Counted from the stretch's first letter, positions 13,952 to 23,941 are shown. The stretch: DNA of 64,000 bases from Sipunculus nudus (GCA_026874595.1 CM049306.1:61138019-61202018); one strand, 5' to 3'. Numbers and translations are program-made. The notes: a model not told the origin generated them from the letters alone.

Positions 13952-16900
13952 GACGACGGACAAAGAGTGATCGCTATAGCTCAGATGACTTTCAGTCAGC
14001 TGAGCTAAAAAGGCCTATATGCCTAATGCGAACCTGTGCAATGGAATATACATCAGGTATAATGCTTCCATGTTGGACCATTACTTTTCATGTACATGTG
14101 TGACATGTATATGTACAATGCAAGTCCTAAACATTCTGAACCCAAATATAAGCACCAATTACACAAACAACACTCCTGAGTACTGGCATGGATGTACACA
14201 ACATGAATGTATTGTAGATGGCGTCACCAGTCTTATGTAGAAGAAAGCCCACAAAGATCTATGAACAGGCAGATACTTCAAACCACTCCTAAGCTATGTG
14301 CACAAATGCATGAAACCCTAAAAAAATTATACGTGATGCCACACTGTGCAAACATTATTGTAGGTGGCGCCACCAGCCTTGTATAAGAGGAAGCTATCTG
14401 ATATGTACAGATATGCACAATTTCAGGCAGATATATCAAATCCCTCTGGAAAGAAGGGACATACACTGTGCAAAAATCATTGCAGGTGGAGACACCAGTC
14501 TTATGTACCTGAAAGCCATCTAAGATGTATGGACAGGCCAAAATTTCAGGTAAAGGTAAAAGGTAAAGTCCGCTGGGTTTTTACACCCGAGCCCAATGGC
14601 TCATCAGGCCGGAGCTCATCCCGGTTTCGGTAGCGTAAAGCAACTTAGGAGTTAAACTCCTCCTGGATGGGATGCTAGTCCATCGCAGGTTACCTTCCCA
14701 GTATTTACTGGTACCCATTTCTACTGCTGGGTGGACAGAGGCACACTTGCGGTCGGGACCTTGCATAAGGTTCTTGGCCCGGTGGGGGTCTGACCGGGAT
14801 TCAAACTCGCGACCTCCTGATCATGAGCCCGGCACCTTAACCATTACACCACCGCGTCCACTATACACCACTGCCCCCACCAAAATTTCAGGCCCATACA
14901 ATAAACTCCCTTGAGTCAGGTGCAACGGGCTGACCAAGCTCAGCTGAACTCCTTATCTGTTCCTAGCTGCACTGGGTGAACTCTTGACCTGTTACAAAAT
15001 CTGATACAGTTGGCAGTCTGACAAAGCCATAAATAGATCCAGACTAAAACTTGGCCTGTTGCCAAATCTGAAATAGTTGGCAGTCTGCTAAGTTTTTATA
15101 ACGCAGACAAAATTTTGGCATGTTGCCAGATCTGTTTATACGTACTGAAAGACTTTAGCGACAATGCTTTTTTTCAAGCTTCATATTTGAAAGAGTTGTT
15201 TTTTTTATCAAAATGTTTAGAATAAAAACAGATGCCTATTGTTACGGAACCTAATATAAACAGATCACGTATGTGTGATGAAAACAAAATTTGTAATGGA
15301 GATAAAAAAAAATCAGATTCTGTAACACTAGGCAGGGTGAAATGTCAAGGGGAATAAATAAAGAAGTCAGTGTTTTCTTGTTAACAAATAACTATAATTT
15401 ATTCTTAAAACAATCCTAACAATACAATACACTAAATCAATACAATTACACAGTAAAACAGCGTTATAGCAACATGTCAATATAATCACACAGAAAGATA
15501 ATGGTACAGTACCTCAATACCAACACCGTCACCACAATAAGTCCTTTGAATATAAACTCTCAGAGAATGACAGTCCAGTGGAAAGTTCTTGCAACAACAC
15601 AGAAAGTAAACTGAAGTCCAAATGTCCAGAAACAAACTTTTGTTTGTCATAAGAGGACCTGGCCTCATTTGAAATACTCTCGCAAGAGTCATAAAAGGCC
15701 TTATACAGAGAATACTCCTCACAGGAGTCTTGAAAGGACCTAGCCTTATTTAATTCCTCGCAGGAATCAACTGAGGTTTTTACCTTGCAAATCTATGGAT
15801 TCTTCTTTGGATTTAGACCCCACTTGGGCCTCCGTAGCATCAAACTCTTTATTTGAGTCAACAAAGGAGTTGTACCCCCTATCCACATGAAAAGAGCCTG
15901 GCTCTTGTACTATGCTATGCATAGATTTTGAAACAAAACCAGAAGGTTTGCTATTTGTTTTATTCGCAAGTTTCCAGCAGTCAGATATTAGTTGACCTTC
16001 CTTCTTGCAGTATTTACAGAATTTCTTTGAAAATGACTGGTCTCCACACACCAGGCTCATCATGTGACCCATGACCAGGCGTGAAAACTCAAGGCTTACA
16101 AGACAACAAGGGTTCAACCAGTACGGATTAAACATAAAATGTTACAACAACACGAGTTACGCCTGTGTCACACAATAAAAAGAGCACCTGTAACACTACT
16201 GAAAGCTAAATCAGAATACAGAAATATTTTATCCATGAATTTATCTTACACATAAGCTGGATATGGACACTAATTATTTATGTTGCCTGTACCGTTTTGC
16301 TTATATACCCATAGAGCTCAGTTTGTTAATACAATAAATCTACTAGCTTTGTTCAACAAAGTAACTCACAGTCCTTTAATTGTTAAAGGTCCAATAATTC
16401 TGCCACAAATCATTTAAGTAAACTTGATCAGATGCCACCTAAGAATCATTTTTGTGCAATGTTACAGAAGTTGAAACAAAAGTTTTGGAGAAGAAGACTA
16501 TTGCGGCCCTCAGTTTGAAATAGGTTTACTTATTGCTACAAGACCAACTTCAGATTTCTATGAATCTGACAAAAATCAATGAACCCAATCTATTCTTATA
16601 CAATTGAGAGATCCCTACCCTAGGATAATTCTTGTGAAAAATTAAATCATTTAGCTTGAAAGATTCATCATAAAACATTTTTAAGCTTAGAGAGGCTTAA
16701 ATTACAAGTTTTTTGCCCATAAAAACAGGACGATTTAGGTGGCCCCACAAAAACTCAATTTCAAATATGAGACATGTGACCTATATTTGCACAAAACTTG
16801 GTGATGCTTGGTTTTGTTGTTTCTGAAACTGTTATGTTAGTATGCTTACTTGGCCAAATGACTAGGTTCAAATTCCTGTAATTCTGCCAAAATTCATGGA

Positions 16901-19900
16901 ACCCGAACCATTTGAATAAACCTGAGCTCATCTCTGAGATCATTTATGTGAAATATTGAACAATTTGGCTGAATGATTTTGTAGAAGATGATTTTCAAGC
17001 TTTCCCCCCTTAAAATGTAAGTCGATGCAGGCGGTGCCACAAAAAGCTCAATCCCACAACATTTGACATTTGACTGTTTTTTGCATAAAATTGGGGTTGC
17101 TAGGTCCAGCTGTTCCTGAGATATTATGGGTTAATGAACTGATGACTGATGTACAAAAAAGGTCGATGCAGGTGGCGCCACCAATACCTCAATTTCAAAT
17201 ATGACTCATGTGACTAACATTTGCCTAATATTTGGTGATGATAACTCCAGCCAATTCTGAGTTTGTTATTTTTTAGTATGCTTTTTCGTCAAATGACTAA
17301 GTTCAGCTTCCTGTAACTCATCCAAAAATCACCAAATTGGAACATTTTTTAACAAAATTGAGAGAGATTGTTTCTGGGATCATCTCTGTGAAATATTGAA
17401 CAATTTGGCTGGTCATTTTCAAAGACAAAGATTTTTAAATGTTTTTCTAAGCTTTTTCCCCTCTAAGTCAATGCAGATAGCAAAAAAAGTAAGCTCTATC
17501 CAATAATGTTTGACATGTGAATGATTCTTCCATAAAATTTTGTGCTGCTAGCTCAAACATTTTTTGAGGTAGCAAAGGTTAACGTATGGACAACAGTGGA
17601 CTGACAATGGTGGACAGATGTCTCCAGACCATAGCATAAGTTCACAGGTTTGCTAAATATCTCATTGCTTCGGATGACATTCAATCTTATGACCTCCCAG
17701 CTTCGAGTCCTGTGCTCTACCTCAAGAACACAGAAGCTGGTTACCACAGAAGCTACAGTAAGTATGTGGCTGTACACAAGAATATCCATATTATAATTAT
17801 AGCATAATTTAAAAGGATAGGCAGGCAAAGTACGGAAAGTAAGTGTAATTTTTGGGAAGGTCAGTCAGGCCCAATGATGCTTGCAATTTCTCTCACTTTG
17901 TGAATACATTGTGTCAAGCCTGTCATTGCTGCTACCCGGATGAACAGCAGGACCGTGGGTTGTACTGACCTGCATTCTCTGCGGCCTCCTCTGCTGCCTT
18001 CTCTTGTAATCTCTGCTTCACCATCTCCTCCTGCTGTCGTTTCCTCTCTTGTTCCTTCTCTTTTTCTGCCAGCTTTCTCAGTTCTTTCTCTGATTTTTCT
18101 GGGAGTGCCATTCAGAATACTTTTTATAAATTTTACACCTTATACACATTTAATTTATTCCCTAAATCATATCTAATCTGTAATTTTTTAAACAGAAATG
18201 CTTAATCTCAATATTTATTCTGATAAATTTCTACCCTGAAGACGTTTTAACCCCATTCTTACAATTTGTATTACGCCACTGACTTCTGTCAAAGATGGTA
18301 AGACCAAAGTGAGCAAATGACAAAATAAGTTCAAATGTATACAAGCATGAGACTGCTGATAACACACCTTTATGAAAGTTTTATGCTTGAACACAAAAAT
18401 TAAAAAGAGCACAAACATTGATAAGCTAACAGCTTATGCTCAGTGCTTGAATTATTCAAAAGAAACATGTGTCTTATGTTCTTATGAGATTTTACAATCC
18501 TACTCTTGTCAAATTAAAGTAATCAAGGTTTTAGTAATAACTGGTAATTGATAAAGTTGTGAATGACGAGTAAACCAGTTAAGCACACCTGTAATTAGTC
18601 AATTATTTTAATTTGCTTTAGACCAGTTATTCAAAGTGTATGTTTTACAGTTCTATATTTAAAATGGAATAACCTTTAGGCTCCTTCTTCAAAACTTCCT
18701 GAAAGGAAAAAGAAATACATGTTTAAGTAGTCATAAAATTGGCAGAACTGAGACTGATGCAACACTTTAAATAAACACATTCTGATTTTAGCTAGAGCTA
18801 GAAAACCAGCTGAGGAAGAATGAACCATATGGTCCTTAAAGTCCCACATAAACAGAAGTTCACTCACCTTTTTAACTTCTGACATAAATGCTGTACATCT
18901 AATACTTACAGGACAAGCAATGTATATTGCAAAATAATTCTATGGTTACTTGAATAACCAGAAAGCTAAGGATATAAACATTGCATCATTACATCATATA
19001 CTTTCAGCCTTTCATTGTTATGGAGGCAAATAAAAATATTATATGGAAATTTAAATTCTACTGCAGACGTATATAAATATGGCTGGACTCCTAATTCGTT
19101 GGCCAGCTTTATCTTTTTCATAGACTAGGACTACACTATGACAGCAAAGCTTCAGGATAATTTGACTGTAATGTTCCTGAGTTACACTGCAATGTAAATA
19201 TACCTGTGCCAAGAAGGCATTAAGTTTTTTCCCTTGGTTGTTTTTTCAGTTACCAACCCATTGCAAAAATGTATGCCCCAATCATAGTGTAAAGGGCAGC
19301 ATTTGTAGAGTAACTGACCATATGAATCCTTTTTATTGAAGTGTGACACCCTTTACAAAACACAAGTGCTTGATATGGGGATCCTGGCAGCAGGTTTCCA
19401 GGTAGTTATACGATTGACTACATGCACCTTGTTTCCTGTATGTTGTAAGCGGTTGTAACCATGGAATGTCCCTACTTTACTCACCTCCTTTTTCACTTCT
19501 TCAACATTGACCTTGATAGTCTTTGCAAGTCCTCTCCGCTTAGCCTCTTCTGTGTCAGTCATAATTGGACCAGTAGATGTATCAATTCTAAAAATAAATA
19601 CAAGATCACAAAATGAGATCAATTTTGACATCTTATACAATAAATACCAATACATTTTTAGATGGAAGCACATTTCAAGAATAATTGATTATCTTCTTAT
19701 TTAAACTAAATGAACTTTTCTGAAAGTAATTCTTTCAAAAAACCTGATAACCTCAATGAATTTTATTTGACCAAAGTTTCATACAACATATAGAAAATCA
19801 GTAAGAATGGATAAAAATGTATATAAAATAATGCTATACAATTACATTATTCAAAACATTGTTTTACAGCTGTATGCAATGTAATATATCTTTACAATTA

Positions 19901-22900
19901 TTCCATATTCATATGATATACATAAGATAACCTAGGATCACTTGGTATATAATGGTATAAATGTTTTTTTTTACTTTTTGGGAAGTGTAGCCTGTGGTTG
20001 TGCAGGTTTTTGTGCTTCTGGTAAGTACTGAAACAGGACATCAAAAGCTTCCTTTGTGTAGGGTACATTGTCTTCAACTGTTTTCTTGAAGCCTTCGTCA
20101 TACCATGAGTACCCGACCAAGCCACCTCCAGCCACTCCAGTCAGACCTAGCAGCTTCAGAAAGGTGCCAAAGGCACTGCTAAAACCCATCAAAGAACACC
20201 TGTTAGTGATTACTGGGTACATTACAAAATTATGAATGGCTTGCAACTGTATAACTTAAAAAAAGCTCATACATCCATCACAGAGACTTAAAAACCTTTC
20301 TAAAAGGAATTACCAAGAGTTCATTAATTTGTATGCAGAACAAGTCAGAAGTCACACAACTTCTACATGTGAGGCAAGTGAATGGCCAACTTAATCTCTG
20401 TTCTGTTTACATTTATTTTAGATTTCGTAAAAATTTGGACACCCTGTACATTACTGGAAAATTTTACTCATCTTTTGTTTTTTGCTTTACCAAATTTTCA
20501 ACATTGTCTACAGAGAGGGTATGCTTTAGATTAAAGGGATTCTTTAGATCTGAAAATGAATATACAATACGTGTAACATTGGAAAATGTAATGAGGGGGC
20601 TCTAGGTGCCACCTTAAAGTGTGCCTTAGTGAGCCTGCAAACAGTACAGGATTCAACAATAGGTTAATTTTTTTTTTGGAAATGAAGGGGCAAACATTAT
20701 TTTAAGACACTCTGGTGCAGGGTTGGTTTTCTGCTGCACAGAAAGATATTTCCAATGGAAGAAATAAGGCAGAAACCCCTTTCTGCCAGGTGGAAATACT
20801 TTCTGTCAGGCAGAAAAGCAGATAAAGGATAAAAACTGTTTAATGAGTCTGTGGGACTAATTTTCTCAGATTAATCATTTAAGTAGGTTTTGTAAGTTTG
20901 TTGTAGACACTTACATGCTATTGCTTGAAGAAAGACAGTTATATGCATTGGTTTTTAAAGGCCAGTGTTTAATATCTCAGTTGATTGTGTGTTTGATGTA
21001 TCTTAGTCAAACAGATGTGCTATTATTAACATAGTTTATTGCAGTTCACAGGGTATTTCTGCCATTATGGTAGAAACAAAAGCAAAAAGATATTTCTAAT
21101 AATATAAGTACTACCCACCCTGATCGCTGTGGAGGCGGTGGTGGAGGGGCTTGTGGAGGTGGAGCCCTCATAGTGTTCTCAGCAGGCTTTGGGGCTTTTG
21201 GAGCTTCATTTGAATACTGCCGGCCCTGTAAAAAACAATGCATGGAGTATAGATGGAAAAAAACATCTTCCTATTTCATGAAGAAGACAAAAAAACCTTG
21301 ATAAAAAAACAAAAAAAATATGCATAAATAATACCTGATCATGCTTGCCATGCCCCAAAAGGTCTTGGGCCCAACAGGGTAAGTTTGAATCAACAACATT
21401 CTTTTGTTTTTGTAAAAAAAAAACTGTACAAAAATGTTAGTATTTAATGATCATTGTCAAAACCTGGCAGCCTACCTTGGTGAAACAGATAAAAGACCCT
21501 TGAACTTCAAAGATCTGTGATCCAACTCAGGACAGGTGTCAGTTTTTTTCATTAAATATGTTTTTAAAGAATATATTTCACAAATAACTTTTCAACACAT
21601 GATACTCTGCCTGGAGTTAATCCACAGGAATATCACCCGACCAGTGCTGTCATATGTTTACATTTGTTGGGTGCTACATATATACATACTGGTTATGTAT
21701 TCACATGTGGATTTACCACTGGTACGCCTATACATCTTGGCAATCTATGGACTTCACATTGTGCCAGTCACTAAAAAAAGCAAATGAGGTATCTGTTCTT
21801 ATCGGCTGTTTTGGCCGTGTGCAAAATTTTCCTACACACAGGTAGGAAAAGATATAAGCAGTGGGAGTAGTGCCATTTTCTTATTTATAAGTTTTGTGTA
21901 CTGAAAAGTATATCCTGTTGTCCAATCCGGTAGGCGTTTGATTGCAGGAAATGGTGTCTAACACATACAATAAATAATCCATTCCATCACCCCTGTCCAC
22001 TCTTTTTTTTGCATGATTATTTATGAGCAAGTCAAAGAATGGCAAAACTTTTTTTTATCAAAGATAGAAAGAGAAAAATGTGTACTGCAATTAACAATTT
22101 AGTAAATTAGATCGTTAGAGCTCATGTTAGAATTGGTTGAAGCTGTTAAAATGAGGGTTATTTCTTGGTAATTACATGCAATGTCTTTGCGCACGTACAT
22201 TGCAAAAGCTTAAAATAATTAACCCTCGGCTATTTTGTTAACTGCCTGCCACTATAATGTACTCCATCTCATTTTTCGCATAGACAAGGTCAACTTACTG
22301 GTTTAACCCTTGAAATATACCAAATATACGTGGAATACTTGGAACAGGCATCAAGAGCAAGTGAACACTAATGCCTGGAGGGCCCAAGATAACAGTAAGG
22401 GATAAGGAAGACAGAATGTGCACACAAGCCATGATGTAAACTAAAACAGGGAGGTATCATGGTGGATGTTGAATCCAGGTTGGGGCATTTACAACACAAT
22501 GTGTTGTTATGGGTTCATAACTGAAATGAGATTTCAGTTATGGGGATCCTCTTATGGAAAAGCGTAGCAGGGGTATATTGGGATATTTGTAAAATAAACA
22601 GAGAAAATGGAGGCAATTTAGCAAATTTCTTACCAATAATGGCCAACAAACTGTTCTGGAGTAAAAATAAATTATGTAGAAGTGCCCACATAAGGAAATT
22701 GTTAAGATTTATATAACATAAACAGGAGACTCCACATGTATGGAAACTGATATAAAAAGGATATATAGGTAGAGTGAACATAGTTTAAGCTGCATCTTAT
22801 TCTTAATTACTCTTTTATTCTTTCCTTCTGATAAATCAGAAGTTTCCTTCTGATAAATCAGAAGGACCGCTACAATATTTCGTAAGAACATGTTCAAGGC

Positions 22901-23507
22901 TGAGTATGGAGCCCGGGTCACCTGGTGTGTAATTCTCAGCCTTGCACCAAGGCAACACAATGTGATACCACTACTACTCAATTATGTGAGAGAAGACCGT
23001 GGATTATAGAAAAAAATTGGTCTACTATGACATAGACTTAGTCTTAAAATGTTGTGGTAGCAATCACTCAAGATAAATGCGATTTCCATTGGACAGGTAG
23101 TGCAGGAAAGATTCTATGTCTATGGTTGGGCGGAGGTTTCTTCCTGCGACCCCCCCCCCCCCCCCAGGTACGGTACGAAAAATTATTAATTTTCCTCTTT
23201 CTGCCAGTAGTGCAAGCTTTGTTTGGCTTGTTTTTCTGACCCAAACATAACTGCGAAAAAACAGGTTGCCCAGCGTGGTGGAACGGACTATGTTATGTAT
23301 ACACTTCAGTTTATACAGACAGTAGTGGCAGTGCTGTCTAATTTCACTGGAGTGATGGATCAGCCATCTCCCCTAAAGAAACAAAAAAAACACCTGTTAA
23401 TTATATGGTGTGACCAAATTACATATAACTGATCTCGGACAAGCCAAATGACGTGTGTTAACTATTACCCGAAGGACGGCAGGCACCCGCCGTGACAGCC
23501 TCCACAT
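1..23507 (-). CDS. IMMT: MIC60/mitofilin (MICOS subunit), 13 exons, 3' end outside window
   Basis: MIC60 is an inner-mitochondrial-membrane protein that organises crista junctions as the core of the MICOS complex. Thirteen exons join with consistent phase into about 587 codons: 23507-23469, 21225-21119, 20178-19975, 19587-19485, 18698-18674, 18098-17970, 8994-8855, 6939-6842, 4451-4316, 2701-2575, 2219-1996, 978-750, 202-1. Order of domains: arginine-rich presequence (residues 1-18, with RQYS near a likely cleavage site), proline-rich stretch (about 37-47), one membrane span (about 52-75, with overlapping GxxxG spacing at G63/G67/G71), then charged, Glu/Lys/Gln-rich coiled coil to the edge. 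LNSLIAHAHRRIEQL (about 378-392) and LRVQKQEL are conserved in animal mitofilins. Human MIC60 is 758 residues, so roughly the last 170, including the mitofilin signature, lie left of base 1. Assignment is by remembered family sequence; exon borders are from the sequence. Confidence 0.95.
203..749 (-). other. IMMT intron 12
   Basis: AT-rich intron with poly-A and poly-T runs. I see no repeat family or gene in it. Confidence 0.8.
750..978 (-). CDS. IMMT: IMMT exon 12
   Basis: Acceptor attttttacag; donor G|GTGGGT, phase 0 in and 1 out. Contains LRQQLARQAAAHSDHLAEVL and RVQKQELINKFEGLLSQKL, matching the human QLRRQAAAHTDHLRDVLRVQEQEL block, and ends in RLRGIESAI (human ARLRGIEQAV). Confidence 0.96.
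979..1995 (-). other. IMMT intron 11
   Basis: About 1 kb. The stretch 1280-1400 has a short reiteration of GGACTGG/TGGACC words. Nothing else is recognisable. Confidence 0.75.
1996..2219 (-). CDS. IMMT: IMMT exon 11 (LNSLIAHAHRRI block)
   Basis: Acceptor aatgttttag; donor TGG|GTAAGT, phase 1 in and 0 out. Contains LTEDELNSLIAHAHRRIEQL, near-identical to the human STDDLNSLIAHAHRRIDQL block, followed by a Gln/Glu-rich coil. This is the exon that most securely identifies the gene. Confidence 0.97.
2575..2701 (-). CDS. IMMT: IMMT exon 10
   Basis: Acceptor ttttattttcag; donor G|GTCAGT, phase 0 in and 1 out. Encodes FDKALTDARMMEEFKDLVEK then GREQFKKELESIRPDVK. FKKELESIRPDV matches the FKRELDSITPEV block of human MIC60. 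Confidence 0.93.
3427..3806. repeat. 36-bp minisatellite in IMMT intron 9
   Basis: About ten imperfect tandem copies of a 36-bp unit containing CTAAACTAGAGTGAGCTTCA followed by GTAGGAGATTGAGGTG. Copies vary at single bases, one is shortened (near 3640) and one is interrupted by ~30 bases near 3740, so the array is old. Confidence 0.9.
4316..4451 (-). CDS. IMMT: IMMT exon 9
   Basis: Acceptor aatttccag; donor AAG|GTGTGT, phase 2 in and 0 out. Encodes NMHLEKLKAAIQGGKENVIT and on to LSKLRYNVQTAANK, a continuation of the coiled coil. Confidence 0.9.
4621..5504. repeat. Three ~302-bp tandem units with a GGAC-repeat tail (intron 8)
   Basis: Three units are in register: the word TAGGTCAAGGTCACCCATCT recurs near 4707, 5010 and 5311. 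Units carry GGTGGCGCC-type motifs (4869 variant, exact GGTGGCGCCACC at 5169-5180). The array ends in a GGAC run (5438-5458) and then CATCAGCCTAAGGGCTGAGGG, a short inverted repeat (CAGCCTAAGGGCTG). It resembles one terminus of a non-autonomous element with internal tandem units. Confidence 0.85.
5505..6841 (-). other. Rest of IMMT intron 8
   Basis: No gene or clear repeat end seen. Short ORFs here are AT-rich and have no family resemblance. Confidence 0.7.
6842..6939 (-). CDS. IMMT: IMMT exon 8
   Basis: Acceptor tttttttag; donor AA|GTAAGT (consensus), phase 0 in and 2 out. Encodes ATNAQSEWEAVSKALDARSV then AMAKVEQVSEDA, corresponding to the SAQWRTVEGAL region of human MIC60. Confidence 0.9.
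8158..8400 (-). pseudogene. Non-LTR retrotransposon reverse-transcriptase C-terminal fragment
   Basis: The minus-strand reading CCVRCILGISWQDKVPNTAV then MRRAEIPSMYAL and RLGHEVRMDEGRIPKDL matches the post-catalytic region of animal endonuclease/reverse-transcriptase LINEs (L-R-x-I-L-G-I-x-W-Q-D-K... and GHVxRM-D-x-RIPK). Frame is lost after IPKDL. It is a short dead fragment in IMMT intron 7, in the gene's own orientation, immediately beside a TA microsatellite. The LINE clade is not resolved. Confidence 0.8.
8402..8459. repeat. TA microsatellite
   Basis: Uninterrupted TA dinucleotides for about 58 bases at the edge of the retrotransposon fragment. Confidence 0.98.
8855..8994 (-). CDS. IMMT: IMMT exon 7
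   Basis: Acceptor tttgttttag; phase 1 in, phase 0 out at GAG|GTAAAA. Encodes ALELILEEASMGATEVISRM through to QLRKAMDIQDE, helical sequence equivalent to the mid-coil of vertebrate MIC60. Confidence 0.9.
9978..14010 (-). mobile_element. Helentron-like repeat family A, copy A1 (4.0 kb, IMMT intron 6)
   Basis: Minus-strand 5' end at 14010: TTTTAGCTCAGCTGACTGAA then AGTCATCTGAGC, a 13-bp imperfect hairpin. The 3' end at 9978 reads GTCAGCTGAGCGTCATGACC and ends GGGTCACTTGTT, a short TGACC..GGTCA-type hairpin just before the end. GCTCAGCTG at the 5' end recurs inverted as CAGCTGAGC near the 3' end. The interior is a tandem array (10130-13870) plus a GACGGACA run at 13902-13960. Internal copies of the 5' end occur near 11150 and 11670, so it is composite. 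No protein coding. Class assignment is inference from structure. Confidence 0.7.
10130..13870. repeat. Tandem array, ~165-bp and ~337-bp units
   Basis: The core GGTGGCGCCACC or a one-base variant sits at 10822, 11191, 11525, 11942, 12283, 12619, 12957, 13294 and 13631. The last five spacings are 336-341. On the left (10.13-10.76 kb), simpler units recur every 164-167 bases (TATTCTGGGG..TACTTC near 10273, 10440, 10604). The 337-bp unit therefore looks like the ~165-bp unit plus a ~172-bp partner holding the palindrome. Short plus-strand ORFs here are by-products of the repetition. Confidence 0.92.
14551..14879 (-). mobile_element. tRNA-derived SINE with 13-bp target-site duplication
   Basis: The minus strand starts with a tRNA-like head: GCGGTGGTGTAATGGTTAAG (A box) and GCGAGTTTGAATCCCGG (B box). 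A conserved body follows (CCGCAAGTGTGCC..., CAGTATTTACTGG on the plus strand) and a TTTACC-type tail at 14551-14572. It is flanked by the perfect direct repeat CCAAAATTTCAGG at 14538-14550 and 14880-14892, which marks a complete retroposition. Transcription by RNA polymerase III is expected for the class but not shown. Confidence 0.9.
15331..16187 (-). mobile_element. Retroelement remnant with a gag-type zinc knuckle
   Basis: A minus-strand frame at 16135-15767 includes FCKYCKKEGQLISDCWKL, a CCHC knuckle (C-x2-C-x4-H-x4-C) with His replaced by Gln, so zinc binding is probably lost. It is typical of LTR-retrotransposon gag. No protease or reverse transcriptase follows; instead about 430 bases of LTR-like sequence with AATAAATT. 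The 857-bp segment is bracketed by an 11-bp direct repeat CTGTAACACTA (15320-15330 and 16188-16198). TGTTACA-like words at both edges could also be LTR termini, so the exact borders are uncertain. Confidence 0.6.
17970..18098 (-). CDS. IMMT: IMMT exon 6 (coiled coil)
   Basis: Acceptor ggcactcccag, phase 1 in; donor G|GTCAGT, phase 1 out. Encodes 43 residues almost wholly of Glu, Lys, Arg, Gln and Ala (EKSEKELRKLAEKEKEQERK onward), a coiled-coil segment before a 9-kb intron. Confidence 0.9.
18674..18698 (-). CDS. IMMT: IMMT exon 5 (25-nt microexon)
   Basis: Acceptor tttcctttcag, then GAA GTT TTG AAG AAG GAG CCT AAA G and donor GTTATT. Twenty-five nucleotides, phase 0 in and phase 1 out. It is required to reconcile the phase of exon 4 (0) with exon 6 (1). 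Encodes EVLKKEPK. A weaker donor than its neighbours, so possibly skipped in some transcripts, although skipping would shift the frame. Confidence 0.75.
19485..19587 (-). CDS. IMMT: IMMT exon 4
   Basis: Acceptor ttatttttag, phase 2 in; encodes IDTSTGPIMTDTEEAKRRGL, then AKTIKVNVEEVKKE, and ends in phase 0 at a perfect GTGAGT donor. This is the variable, charged intermembrane-space linker and has low conservation outside the genus level. Confidence 0.88.
19975..20178 (-). CDS. IMMT: IMMT exon 3 (membrane span and juxtamembrane motif)
   Basis: Acceptor gggttttag; the first base C completes a Gly codon split with exon 2. Encodes SAFGTFLKLLGLTGVAGGGL and on to GYSWYDEGFKKTVEDNVPY, which aligns with the human transmembrane segment and its conserved downstream stretch (acidic-FR/K-x-x-VE-x-x-x-PY). 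Ends CCC AAA AA|GTAAAA in phase 2. Confidence 0.93.
20179..21118 (-). other. IMMT intron 2
   Basis: Contains a run of short dyads built on TTTCTGCC/GGCAGAAA at 20728-20821, and otherwise nothing recognisable. Confidence 0.6.
21119..21225 (-). CDS. IMMT: IMMT exon 2 (proline-rich linker)
   Basis: Acceptor ...tttttacag just 5' of GGC CGG CAG; donor GG|GTGGGT leaves phase 2. Encodes GRQYSNEAPKAPKPAENTMR followed by a run of prolines and glutamines and then QRS. It links the presequence to the membrane span, as the low-complexity N-terminal segment does in other mitofilins. Confidence 0.88.
21226..23468 (-). other. IMMT intron 1
   Basis: About 2.2 kb with no recognised element. It holds a doubled 20-bp word (TCCTTCTGATAAATCAGAAG, 22822-22864) and a 17-base C run (near 23150-23166) followed by AGGTACGGTACGAAAAATT. 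Confidence 0.7.
23469..23507 (-). CDS. IMMT: IMMT exon 1 (start codon, presequence)
   Basis: Too short for an ORF scan. ATG at 23507-23505 with G at -3. Thirteen codons read MWRLSRRVPAVLR, a basic amphipathic mitochondrial presequence, and end in phase 0 at a GTAATA donor (23468). The next exon begins in phase 0 with GRQYS, so the junction recreates an arginine-rich cleavage context. Chosen because it is the only phase-0 ATG exon I found upstream of exon 2 that encodes a targeting peptide. Confidence 0.8.
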
Positions 23508-23941
23508 TTCTGGGTCTGTTCACCGGCTCAGTCACCTTGACCCGTCAGGAGCAACGTGCAAACGTACTCAAGAAAACCATAACCGCTCTCATACAGGAAC
23601 CGCACTGGAGATATCGCTCTCCATGCACCATTCACTACGCTTCGGTCTTTAAAATCAGAACGGCAAAGTTTGTTGGGAACCAGGGGCGTCAATTTAGGGG
23701 GGGGGGGGGATGGTCAATGTAATAACCCCCCCCCCCCCCCACACACACACTTTTAAGAGAATAATATTATAATATTGTGAACGAAATATATTAATTAATA
23801 GAATTAAAGTCTTAAATTGGATCTATTTACTAAAAAATATTATATCCTAACCTTGCTTAGAATTCACAAATTAACAAAATAATTTTCTAAAACATAATAA
23901 TTATTTGAAATATGACTAAGTATATATATATAATTATATAT

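Larger units (their letters stand above)
14011..17545 (-). mobile_element. Helentron-like repeat family B, copy B3 (inverted, disrupted)
   Basis: Its 3' terminus on the minus strand (CACAGGTTCGCATTAGGC, then ATATAGGCCT) abuts element A1 at 14011. The body 14.05-17.5 kb is the reverse of the family B copies at 35.0-37.0 and 40.6-42.4 kb: GGTGGCGCCACC-containing ~100-bp units, then blocks with TTGGCAGTCTG and, further right, 'CACCAATACCTCAATTTCA'. It is broken by a SINE (14551-14879) and a gag-bearing insertion (15331-16187). I could not find its 5' end. Right boundary approximate. Confidence 0.6.

Noticed and set aside
10338-14240. Series of plus-strand ORFs with shared peptides (GNRDLISGFH.., DSRSS..)
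   Set aside because: Shared peptides come from translation of the ~337-bp tandem units; they shift frame from unit to unit and have no start/stop logic.
14800-14870. tRNA gene on the minus strand
   Set aside because: A and B boxes are present, but the sequence continues into a SINE body with a tail and target-site duplication, and the arms do not give a clean cloverleaf.
23492-23722. Plus-strand reading TASTFLGLFTGS, superficially like an MRPL35 N-terminus
   Set aside because: It begins at GTG with no ATG in frame after the upstream stop, lies antisense to IMMT exon 1 and does not splice in phase with MRPL35 exon 2, whereas 25163-25196 does.
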